DNA from: a bacterium
GTDB lineage: Bacteria; Cyanobacteriota; Sericytochromatia; S15B-MN24; VGJW01
NCBI GenBank assembly: GCA_021790035.1
Contig: JAJYIO010000241.1
Span: forward strand, 1 to 5,100
DNA: 5,100 nucleotides
Direction: 5' to 3'
A model generated the notes under the pieces. The model was not told the origin of the DNA, did not search any database, and worked only from the letters and a program-made list of their open reading frames with translations. Position 1 is the stretch's first letter. Every line of letters starts with the position of its first letter. Positions 1 to 5,100 of this stretch are shown in pieces. The position numbers were made by a program, and so were the translations under genes.

Positions 1-217
1 CGATCTGGTGTGCCAAACCGTGGCCGGGGCGGCGCTGATGGTCAAGCAATCCGGCAAGCATCCGGCCGAGCTCAAGGATCAGGTGGTCACGCCGGCCGGT
101 ACGACTGCGGCCGGATTGCAGGTCCTCGAGGAAGCTGCCGTCCGCGCCACTTTTTGCCTGGCGGTCAAGGCGGCGACCCAGCGGTCCCGCGAACTCGGTG
201 AGGAGGCACATCGGTGA
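1..217 (+). CDS. proC: Pyrroline-5-carboxylate reductase, C-terminal part (5' end outside window)
   Basis: Only the last 71 or so codons are present, read in the frame that begins at base 2 and ends at TGA 215-217. The visible protein is the helical dimerisation and active-site domain of P5C reductase, which reduces 1-pyrroline-5-carboxylate to L-proline with NAD(P)H in the cytoplasm, the last step of proline synthesis. The evidence is the run TVAGAALM, then HPAELKDQV, then TPAGTTAAGLQVLEE (the family signature, often SPGGTT, with Ala for the first Gly), VRA, and a closing AVKAATQRSRELG. The N-terminal Rossmann domain, about 200 residues in a usual protein of about 270, lies upstream of the window. 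Its last codons overlap the start of the next gene and contain that gene's ribosome binding site, so the two are translationally coupled. A GTG at 8-10 is an internal codon, not a start. Confidence 0.95.
   Translation, partial: DLVCQTVAGAALMVKQSGKHPAELKDQVVTPAGTTAAGLQVLEEAAVRATFCLAVKAATQRSRELGEEAHR
201..206 (+). promoter_or_regulatory. Shine-Dalgarno of yggT inside the proC 3' end
   Basis: A perfect AGGAGG lies 7 nt before the GTG at 214. It fixes the GTG as the yggT start even though no ATG is nearby, and it sits within coding sequence of proC, as expected for translational coupling of overlapping genes. Confidence 0.85.
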
Positions 218-495
218 ATCTCGACGTCCTGGCCAACGCCCTGACGCTGGCATGGCGGGTCTGGTCGTTCTTGCTCCTGGCCTGGGTCGTGATCTCGTGG
301 GTCCCTAACATCCCACGCAGCCACCCGCTCGTGCAGGCCATCGATCGCCTCGTGTCCCCGACGATCGCCCCATTTCGCCGCCTGCTCCCGCGGATGGGAC
401 CCATCGATATCTCGCCCATTCTTGCCATCGCCGCCTACCAGATCGTCTACGAGATCCTGATGCGCGCCCTGGCGCAGATGAGCGGCGGCTACTAG
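214..495 (+). CDS. yggT: YggT family small integral membrane protein
   Basis: This is a 93-residue protein starting at GTG 214, overlapping the proC stop by 4 nt (GTGA) and preceded by a strong AGGAGG. It has two predicted membrane helices, at about residues 10-30 (LTLAWRVWSFLLLAWVVISW) and 66-85 (beginning ISPILAIAAYQIVYEI). The loop between them carries the family hallmarks HPLVQAIDRLVSPTIAPFRR, RLLP and then GPIDISP. It corresponds to a single YggT/Ycf19 domain; the E. coli protein has two. The molecular role is not firmly established. Family members have been linked to osmotic tolerance, membrane-protein or photosystem assembly and division-associated gene clusters, and the gene often follows proC. 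The overlap shows it shares an mRNA with proC. It is probably the last gene of that operon, since the next gene is convergent. Confidence 0.92.
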   Translation: MNLDVLANALTLAWRVWSFLLLAWVVISWVPNIPRSHPLVQAIDRLVSPTIAPFRRLLPRMGPIDISPILAIAAYQIVYEILMRALAQMSGGY

Positions 496-511
496 ATCTT
501 TTCCGTTTCAG

Positions 512-547
512 CCAGCGGGTTCCCTCGAGTCACTGCCCGAACGCAGT
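512..547 (+). repeat. 36-bp direct repeat, copy 1
   Basis: This copy is identical over 36 bases to 667-702; both flanking bases differ, so the match ends exactly there. The unit begins CCAGCGGGTTCCCTCGAG and ends CCGAACGCAGT. Inside it, ACTGC (532-536) can pair with GCAGT (543-547) across a 6-nt loop, giving a small hairpin typical of REP-like units. Confidence 0.9.
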
Positions 548-603
548 CTCCCCCGCTAGCGCCACCAGCCACATCACGGACGGTCGCCATCCGAGAAAAG
601 ACC

Positions 604-629
604 TCGCCACCTCAAAAGCCAGGCGGCGA
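604..629. other. Imperfect stem-loop (8 of 9 pairs)
   Basis: TCGCCACCT (604-612) pairs with AGGCGGCGA (621-629) with one mismatch and an 8-nt loop. No T-run follows on either strand. It may be part of the termination or repeat structure between the convergent genes. Confidence 0.4.
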
Positions 630-653
630 AGCAGCTTGCCCTCAAGCCGGAGA

Positions 654-668
654 GCGTTCGAGGGAACC
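654..668 (-). repeat. Truncated inverted copy of the 36-bp unit
   Basis: The 15 bases GCGTTCGAGGGAACC match the reverse complement of the 36-bp unit if 12 internal bases of the unit are removed. The missing piece is bounded by TCG on both sides, so it looks like a deletion between short direct repeats. The segment lies head to head with copy 2 and forms an 11-bp stem with it. Confidence 0.6.
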
Positions 669-683
669 AGCGGGTTCCCTCGA
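658..683. terminator. Perfect 11-bp stem-loop, possible bidirectional terminator or REP-like pair
   Basis: TCGAGGGAACC (658-668) and GGTTCCCTCGA (673-683) are perfect reverse complements separated by the 4-nt loop AGCG. It is the strongest hairpin in the gap, and two further stem-loops follow at 685-704 and 703-724. Lack of a T-run makes termination by the standard intrinsic mechanism uncertain; stabilisation of 3' ends is an alternative. Confidence 0.5.
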
Positions 684-702
684 GTCACTGCCCGAACGCA
701 GT
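667..702 (+). repeat. 36-bp direct repeat, copy 2
   Basis: An exact second copy of the unit at 512-547, with 119 bp between the copies. Here the internal hairpin is longer, TCACTGC (685-691) pairing with GCAGTGA (698-704), because the bases beyond the repeat end also match. The 5' part of the copy also pairs with the inverted fragment just before it. Confidence 0.9.
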
Positions 703-724
703 GAGGGAGGAGCCCAGCTCCCTC
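703..724 (-). terminator. Stem-loop just after the porin-like gene, possible terminator
   Basis: GAGGGAG (703-709) pairs with CTCCCTC (718-724) around an 8-nt loop, starting 5 nt beyond the stop codon of the minus-strand gene. On the minus strand the hairpins 685-704 and 658-683 come next, forming a tandem of three. There is no T-run, so this is a weak terminator call. Confidence 0.4.
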
Positions 725-729
725 TCCCC

Positions 730-1839
730 TCAGAAATGCACCCCGAGGCGAACGCCCACCGAGATCGATTGCGTGGCCGATCCCAGGACCTGCCGCAGCA
801 ACTGGGCGTCGATGGCCACCTGCGAGTAATCATTGATGGAATAGATGAGCGCAAGGTCGCCGGTATAGTCCTGGCCTGGCGAAGCAACCGGATAGACCGA
901 GATCGCCGATCGCCGGGTGTCCGTCACGTTGCCGAAGACGGCTCCCAGACGAGCCAGCAGGCTGACCTTCCACAGGTCGCGCAAGACCGTCCCCAGGTCG
1001 TAGCGGGCAGACAGCAGGGTCGCGGCGTCGTAGGCAGCCGCATCCCGCACCACCTCGCCCGTGGCGAGAGTGTAGGCGGGATTGGATTCCGAGGCCACGG
1101 CCTCGGCCGCCAGGTGCCAGCCCGAGCCATCCCAGTCACCGGCGAGGCCGGCCTGCTGGTCCTGCAACCAGCCCCAGCGGCCGAAAACGTGGGCTGACCA
1201 TCCGGAAGGGCCCGTGTAGCCGAGATGCCCCGCAAGGGAGGGTCCCGGGCCAGCGTACGCGGGCTGGATGGCGTTGGGAGTCATTTCGTTGTTTCCGAGC
1301 CAGCCGTCGGTGTAGAGTGCCGCCACCTCGGCCGACGCCGTACCGGCCCCGATGGCCGCATCGCGACGCAGCGCGGCCCCCAGACCGCCAGGCGACAGAA
1401 AGCCGCTCGACTGGGCGATCCCGGAACCGATCAGGGGATCCCCGACGACCCGATCTTCCTCTTCGACGAAGGGCATGGGCACCTGCCCCGCCTGGACGGT
1501 GGCGATGCCTGGCAACGCATACTCCAGGTAGCCCCAGCGCAGTACCGGAGGGTAACGGGAATCCTGCGTGTCGAGGACCTCACCGACACCCCGCACGGAC
1601 AGATCGGGCAAGATAGAGACCCGGGCCCCGAAGCGGGCGTCCACGAGGTCGAAGCTGGAATCGCTCCCCTGGAGCTGCCCTTGCACCGGAAAGCCGTAGC
1701 GCACGAAGATACGGCCCTCGGGCTGCCAGGTCAGGTCCGCCAGGGCGGGGGAAGCGACCAGGAGCAGGCACGACGCCGCGATCGCCGCAGCCAGCGATCG
1801 AGGGATCCAGGCGGACGGGGGCGCAGGTCGTCGCGGCAT
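730..1839 (-). CDS. Porin-like outer-membrane beta-barrel protein (phosphate-selective porin O/P-like)
   Basis: This is a 369-residue exported protein. Residues 1-34 form a signal peptide: a basic n-region (MPRR, R14), a hydrophobic core (AAAIAASCLLLV) and a signal peptidase I site after SPALA. C24 is preceded by AAS, a poor lipobox, so a lipoprotein is less likely. The mature part has alternating polar and hydrophobic stretches with many Gly and aromatic residues, and ends in VGVRLGVHF; a terminal Phe is the usual BAM recognition signal of outer-membrane barrels. The stretch with DARFGARVSILPDLSVRG, then WGYLEYALPG, then TVQAGQVPMPFVEEEDR resembles the N-terminal half of the Porin_O_P family (aligned short strands, then a 'vGq..mPF' segment). 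I infer a diffusion channel in the outer membrane; the substrate is unknown. The start is ATG 1839, 5 nt after the upstream namZ stop, with no Shine-Dalgarno, which suggests translational coupling. An unrelated barrel family is possible. Confidence 0.65.
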   Translation of the reverse strand: MPRRPAPPSAWIPRSLAAAIAASCLLLVASPALADLTWQPEGRIFVRYGFPVQGQLQGSDSSFDLVDARFGARVSILPDLSVRGVGEVLDTQDSRYPPVLRWGYLEYALPGIATVQAGQVPMPFVEEEDRVVGDPLIGSGIAQSSGFLSPGGLGAALRRDAAIGAGTASAEVAALYTDGWLGNNEMTPNAIQPAYAGPGPSLAGHLGYTGPSGWSAHVFGRWGWLQDQQAGLAGDWDGSGWHLAAEAVASESNPAYTLATGEVVRDAAAYDAATLLSARYDLGTVLRDLWKVSLLARLGAVFGNVTDTRRSAISVYPVASPGQDYTGDLALIYSINDYSQVAIDAQLLRQVLGSATQSISVGVRLGVHF

Positions 1840-1844
1840 CGAAG

Positions 1845-3188
1845 CTAGGGATAGAGGAGGAAGGGCTGGCGCCGGCGAGCAAAGGACCGATCCTGCGATT
1901 GCCAGCTAGAGGCGATCGCCAGGGGATCTTTGCCGGACAGGAGGTCCGAAAGCACGGTGCTGGTTCCAGCGAGGCGGTCAAAGCCCCGGGGGTCGATGGC
2001 CAGAAGCGTCCCGTAATCCTTGTGGATGAGGGACAGTGCGCACATGGCCACGCGGACCGGGCGGATGGCGTCGCGATCCGTGACGATCACGCGCACGGCC
2101 TGGTGAGCCGGCACCCGAGAGCCCCCGGCCATTGCGTCCGAAACGACCGCCTTGCGGGCAGATCGCGAACCCTCGTCTCGAGCTGGAATCGCCGGCTGCG
2201 AGCGAGTCGCCACGTGCCAGTCGTCCCAGGACCGTGATTCGCCCGGGGTGACGGGCACCCCCTCGAAGCGCACGCCCGGCAGGTGGAAGCGATCGAGCTG
2301 TCGAGCGAGCCGATCGCCGTCGATCCACGGCGCCCCGAACTGCTCGAAGGGTTTGGGCCCGAGTCGCGGGTCGACGTTCGTGGCCTCGAAGAAGCACATC
2401 CCGGGATACAGCTCAGCTGCCGTGAGGCAAACCATCGCCGGACTGGGATCGACCCACGGCAACCCGGTCTGGTCCCACCACATGTCTCGCTGCCACCCGA
2501 TCATGGGAACGACCGTGAGATCGCAGCCGATCCGGGTGTTGAAGAGCCGGGCCAGCTCACCCACCGTCATGCCGTGCCTCACCGGCAGCGGGAAGATGCC
2601 GGTGAAGGACCGAAAACGGTTCCGCAGCATCGGTCCCTCGAGGATCGTCCCGCCGATCGGGTCGGGGCGATCGAGGACGACGAACTTCTTGTGCGCCCTG
2701 GCCGCGGCCTCCATGGCGAGGTACATGGTCGAGATGTACGTGTAGAATCGCACCCCGACGTCCTGGATGTCGAAGACCAGCGCATCGACATGCGCCAGCA
2801 TCTCGGGCGTCGGCGCCAGCGTCTTGCCATACAGGGAGTACACGGGCAGCCCGGTGATGGAATCGGTCGAGTCGCCGACCTTTGACTGGGAATCGACGCG
2901 GAAGCCATGCTCGGGCGAGAGGATCTCGACGACATCGAGGTCGGGAAGCCGGGCCAGGGCGTCGATGTCGGGGGTGCCGTCGGGCATCACCGCACTGCGA
3001 TTGGTGATGACACCTACCCGCGGACGGCTGCCCGCGGGCTGGTTCCAGATCTGGCCATGCCGCTCGACCAGGACCGCCGCACCCGTGAGAGTGGTCGTCT
3101 GGGCCGAGGCGGGTCGAGCGATGCTGGCCATGGCGACCGCCAGCACGGTGGCACGGGCGAGAAAGCGCATGGCCCAGTATAGTGCCAT
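1845..3188 (-). CDS. namZ: NamZ/DUF1343 exo-beta-N-acetylmuramidase-like protein, exported
   Basis: This is a 447-residue protein. A signal peptide (hydrophobic core about residues 9-24, cleavage after ARPASA at 29) predicts export. The DUF1343 (NamZ, GH171) order is clear: VGVITNRSA (58-66), ILSPEHGFR (89-97), GLPVYSLYGKTLAPTPEML (113-131), ALVFDIQDVGVRFYTYISTM (136-155), VLDRPDPIGG (171-180), LPVRHGMTVGELA (201-213), IGWQRDMWW (230-238), WVDPSPAM (245-252), LYPGMCFFEATN (260-271), PFEQFGAPWID (280-290) and a C-terminal FARRRQPFLLYP. Known members release MurNAc from non-reducing ends of peptidoglycan fragments, feeding cell-wall recycling. Departures: PSPAM for the usual PSPNM, EATNVDPRLGP where the family typically has EGTN.S.GRGT, and a Ser/Arg/Ala-rich stretch at 318-362 in place of a short Cys-containing loop. 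Function may therefore be altered. ATG 3188 is chosen because GAAGG lies 6 nt upstream; Met7 is an alternative with a shorter signal peptide but no such site. Confidence 0.9.
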   Translation of the reverse strand: MALYWAMRFLARATVLAVAMASIARPASAQTTTLTGAAVLVERHGQIWNQPAGSRPRVGVITNRSAVMPDGTPDIDALARLPDLDVVEILSPEHGFRVDSQSKVGDSTDSITGLPVYSLYGKTLAPTPEMLAHVDALVFDIQDVGVRFYTYISTMYLAMEAAARAHKKFVVLDRPDPIGGTILEGPMLRNRFRSFTGIFPLPVRHGMTVGELARLFNTRIGCDLTVVPMIGWQRDMWWDQTGLPWVDPSPAMVCLTAAELYPGMCFFEATNVDPRLGPKPFEQFGAPWIDGDRLARQLDRFHLPGVRFEGVPVTPGESRSWDDWHVATRSQPAIPARDEGSRSARKAVVSDAMAGGSRVPAHQAVRVIVTDRDAIRPVRVAMCALSLIHKDYGTLLAIDPRGFDRLAGTSTVLSDLLSGKDPLAIASSWQSQDRSFARRRQPFLLYP

Positions 3189-3349
3189 TCGCCGCCTTCA
3201 GGTCTAAACAGGGTCACCTTGACCGTCATCCATTCCGCCAGGCTTCGTCAACCGCTGCAGTGCCTGCTCACGTACCCGCCGTGTATGCTGCGCGGACGCT
3301 TCGCGGATTTCCTCGCCTGGCAGACGTCTTCCAGTCCATGTGAACCTGC
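3189..3349 (-). other. 161-bp gap between valS and namZ, probable namZ leader
   Basis: No gene is visible. Read on the minus strand, the gap has a TTGACG hexamer (3246-3251) that could be a -35 element, but no good -10 at 16-18 nt; the TTTAGA at 3203-3208 is 37 nt away. Two short palindromes are present, TGGCAGACGTCTTCCA (3318-3333, one mismatched pair) 16 nt past the valS stop, and GGTCA-CCT-TGACC (3212-3224) 23 nt before the namZ start. No T-run terminator follows valS. Whether namZ has its own promoter cannot be decided from sequence alone. Confidence 0.4.
3195..3199 (-). promoter_or_regulatory. Shine-Dalgarno of namZ
   Basis: On the minus strand GAAGG precedes the ATG at 3188 by 6 nt. 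It favours this start over the in-frame ATG six codons downstream, which has no comparable site. Confidence 0.6.
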
Positions 3350-5100
3350 TTAGCCCAGCCGGGTCAGCCGCTCCTCGAGGGCCTGCAGCTGGGCCGTGAC
3401 CTCGGCGCGCCGCGTCTTCAGCTTGTCGACGACGTGAGCCGGAGCCTTGGCGGTGAAGGCGGAGTTGGACAGCTGGCCATCGAGACGGACGGCCTCCGCC
3501 TTCACCGCATCGATCTCCTTGCCCAGCCGGGTGCGCTCCCGGTCGAGATCGAGCAGCCCCGCCAGGGGAAGGAGGACGAGGGCCTGACCCACGACGGCGG
3601 AGGCCGCCTGGGGAACCTCGGCATGACTTGAAGACGCCTCGACGCGTGCGCTGCGAGTGAGAAGGCCGATGGTCGCTGCGGCCTGCTGGAGTGCCGCGAG
3701 CTCCTCGCCCTCGGCCTGCAGCACGACGGAGTCGGCGACCTTGTCGGCGGGAACGCCGAGTTCCTGCCGGATCCGCCGGACCTCACGCACGACATCCATG
3801 ACCAGGTTCATCCGGGCCACCGCGGCATCGTCGCGGAAGGTGCTCTCGGGCCAGCTCGTCTCGAGCAGCGTCGACGCCTGCGGAGCCAGGTGCCGCTCGA
3901 CCAGCTGAGCGTGGATCTCCTCGGTGATGAAGGGCATGAAGGGGTGCATGATCTTGACGGTGGCCAGCAGGACCTCGGCCAGAGTCCGCCGGGCATCGCG
4001 ATCACCGGCCTTGAGGCGGGGCTTGGCGATCTCGAGCCACCAGTCGCAGAACTCGCTCCACACGAACTCGTACAGCTTGTCGGTCGCCCGCAGGAGCGTG
4101 AACTCGTCGAGAGCCTCCGCCACGACCGCGGTGGCTTCCGAGAGCCGAGAGCGAATCCAGGCATCCTCCAGGGCGACCTCGTCGGCCGGGCCCGCCTCCC
4201 CACGAAGCGCTTCGGCTTCCGGGCCCTCGGGCAGGTTCATCAGCGCGAACCGGGCAGCGTTCCAGAGCTTGTTGGCAAAATTGCGAGCCGCCTCGATCTT
4301 CTCGGCCATGAAGATGACGTCCTGACCGCTCGTGCCGGCGCCAGCCGCCCAGAACCGGAAGGCGTCGGTCCCGTACCGGGCCGTCACCTCGAGGGGATCC
4401 ACGCCCGTGCCCTTGGACTTGCTCATCCGGCGTCCGTCCCGACCCATGATCGTGGCGTGGATGAGGACGTGGTGGAAGGGGACCTCCCCGAGGAACTCGA
4501 GCGAGGAGAAGGCCATCCGGGCAACCCAGAGGTGCATGATGTCGCGGGCCGTCGAGAGCACGTGGGAGGGGTAGAAGTACTCCAGCTCCGGGGTGCGGTC
4601 GGGCCAACCCAGCGTTGCGAACGGCCACAGGGCGCTCGAGAACCAGGTGTCGAGGACGTCGGGATCCTGCTCGGCGGGCTTGCCGCACGTGGGGCAGACC
4701 GCCAGGTCCTCGAGGCTGGCATGCGCGTGGCCTTCCGGACACGTCCAGATCGGGATCCGATGGCCCCACCAGAGCTGGCGCGAGATGCACCAATCCCGGA
4801 CGTTCTGGAGCCAGTCCAGATAGACGTCGGCAAAGCGCTCGGGATGAAAATGGATGCGACCCTCTTGCACGGCGGAGATCGCCGGCCCTGCGAGCGGAGC
4901 CATCTTGACCCACCACTGCTCGCTGACGCGCGGCTCCACGACCGTATGGCAGCGGTCGCAGTGGCCGACCTGGTGCGAATACGGCTCCTCGCGCACGAGG
5001 AGACCCTCGCCCTTGAGACGCGAAACCGCGACCTCCCGGGCCTCGAAGCGGTCGATCCCTTCGAACTCGGGGCCAGCCGCCGCAGCCATCTTGCCTTCGG
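3350..5100 (-). CDS. valS: Valyl-tRNA synthetase, C-terminal two thirds (5' end outside window)
   Basis: About 583 codons are visible, ending at TAA (3350-3352). The frame stays open to the window edge, reading EGK before Met 5089, which matches the conserved GKM segment of ValRS, so that ATG is internal. The enzyme charges tRNA-Val with valine in the cytoplasm. Visible parts in order: end of the editing domain and a CDRC pair (codons 4949-4960) followed by TVVEPRVSEQWWVKM; WLQNVRDWCISRQLWWGHRI; a second metal-type motif with CPEGH and CPTC (4685-4696); DTWFSSALWPFATLGWP; WVARMAFSSLEFLGEVPF; the catalytic KMSKS loop as RMSKSKG (MSKSKG codons at 4409-4426); the anticodon-binding helical domain (RNFANKLWNAARFALMNL, then PFMPFITEEIHAQL); and the C-terminal tRNA-binding coiled coil, from about GLLDLDRERTRL to EERLTRLG. 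The HIGH motif and about 300 N-terminal residues lie beyond the window. The LIHATIM...MSKSKGTGVDPLEV wording marks a ValRS subtype unlike E. coli. Confidence 0.97.
   Translation of the reverse strand, partial: EGKMAAAAGPEFEGIDRFEAREVAVSRLKGEGLLVREEPYSHQVGHCDRCHTVVEPRVSEQWWVKMAPLAGPAISAVQEGRIHFHPERFADVYLDWLQNVRDWCISRQLWWGHRIPIWTCPEGHAHASLEDLAVCPTCGKPAEQDPDVLDTWFSSALWPFATLGWPDRTPELEYFYPSHVLSTARDIMHLWVARMAFSSLEFLGEVPFHHVLIHATIMGRDGRRMSKSKGTGVDPLEVTARYGTDAFRFWAAGAGTSGQDVIFMAEKIEAARNFANKLWNAARFALMNLPEGPEAEALRGEAGPADEVALEDAWIRSRLSEATAVVAEALDEFTLLRATDKLYEFVWSEFCDWWLEIAKPRLKAGDRDARRTLAEVLLATVKIMHPFMPFITEEIHAQLVERHLAPQASTLLETSWPESTFRDDAAVARMNLVMDVVREVRRIRQELGVPADKVADSVVLQAEGEELAALQQAAATIGLLTRSARVEASSSHAEVPQAASAVVGQALVLLPLAGLLDLDRERTRLGKEIDAVKAEAVRLDGQLSNSAFTAKAPAHVVDKLKTRRAEVTAQLQALEERLTRLG
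4409..4426 (-). other. KMSKS-type catalytic loop of ValRS
   Basis: These codons encode MSKSKG preceded by Arg-Arg. The second lysine of the class I KMSKS signature is present and stabilises the adenylate transition state in this enzyme class, so the catalytic half seen here is intact. Confidence 0.9.

Larger units (their letters stand above)
496..729. other. 234-bp convergent intergenic region rich in repeats and stem-loops
   Basis: No plausible gene lies between the yggT stop and the stop of the convergent porin-like gene. The region holds two exact 36-bp direct copies of a repeat unit (512-547 and 667-702), a truncated inverted copy (654-668), and several stem-loops (604-629, 658-683, 685-704, 703-724). 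None is followed by a clear T-run on either strand, so a classical intrinsic terminator cannot be claimed. The position between two gene ends suits a bidirectional transcription stop or 3'-end mRNA protection, or simply an insertion site for a dispersed intergenic repeat. Confidence 0.75.

Noticed and set aside
496..512. T-rich stretch after yggT as an intrinsic terminator
   Set aside because: The T-rich bases are not preceded by a stem-loop, so the terminator arrangement is missing.
512..702. CRISPR array, because the repeat length is 36 bp
   Set aside because: There are only two direct copies, separated by 119 bp rather than 25-45 bp, a third fragment is inverted, and no cas gene is in the window.
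1225..1848. Long plus-strand open frame (207 codons) over the porin-like gene
   Set aside because: It is antisense to a gene with a signal peptide and barrel ending. The translation is Arg/Gly/Pro-rich without recognisable domains, as expected of a GC-rich shadow frame.
1854..1860. GAGGAGG on the plus strand, resembling a strong Shine-Dalgarno
   Set aside because: No start codon lies at a suitable distance downstream on the plus strand, and the bases are the antisense of the last codons of namZ.
2152..2885. Two plus-strand frames of about 200 codons opposite namZ
   Set aside because: Both are antisense to a clearly recognised NamZ domain, have no homologous features, and show no ribosome binding site that decides a start.
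3189..3349. tRNA or small RNA gene between valS and namZ
   Set aside because: No cloverleaf arms, GGTTCGAATCC-like T-arm or strong terminator are visible.
4002..4916. 304-codon minus-strand frame inside valS
   Set aside because: It overlaps valS in another frame on the same strand and encodes a low-complexity Arg/Pro/Gly sequence, while the valS frame matches its family throughout.
5087..5089. ATG at 5089 as the start of a short valS or a separate protein
   Set aside because: The frame stays open to the window edge and the preceding residues EGK match the conserved GKM context of ValRS. A start here would remove the HIGH motif and most of the editing domain.

Overview
The window is GC-rich, densely coding DNA from what looks like a diderm (Gram-negative-type) bacterium. 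The outer-membrane inference rests on one gene, a predicted beta-barrel protein with a cleavable signal peptide and a C-terminal phenylalanine. I cannot assign a phylum from 5.1 kb. The proC-yggT pair and the ValRS subtype would fit several GC-rich, non-model lineages.

Layout. Positions 1-217 (+) hold the 3' end of proC (proline biosynthesis). It overlaps by 4 nt with yggT (214-495, +), a small two-helix membrane protein. Positions 496-729 lie between convergent genes. They carry an exact 36-bp direct repeat, a truncated inverted copy of the same unit, and a cluster of stem-loops. On the minus strand follow three genes whose transcription order is valS (3350-5100, 5' end beyond the window), a NamZ/DUF1343 exo-N-acetylmuramidase (1845-3188) and a porin-like outer-membrane protein (730-1839). 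namZ and the porin gene are 5 nt apart and almost certainly co-transcribed. valS is separated from namZ by 161 bp.

How they may work together. The NamZ homologue is predicted to be exported and to trim MurNAc from non-reducing ends of peptidoglycan fragments. The tightly linked porin-like barrel could admit small solutes or muropeptide sugars, so the pair may serve cell-wall scavenging or recycling; this link is inference from gene order. proC, yggT and valS are ordinary housekeeping or conserved genes.

No convincing undescribed defence, mobile or RNA system is visible. The points most worth a second look are the intergenic repeat family, the departures of the NamZ homologue from its family motifs together with a low-complexity insert, and the NamZ-porin pairing.
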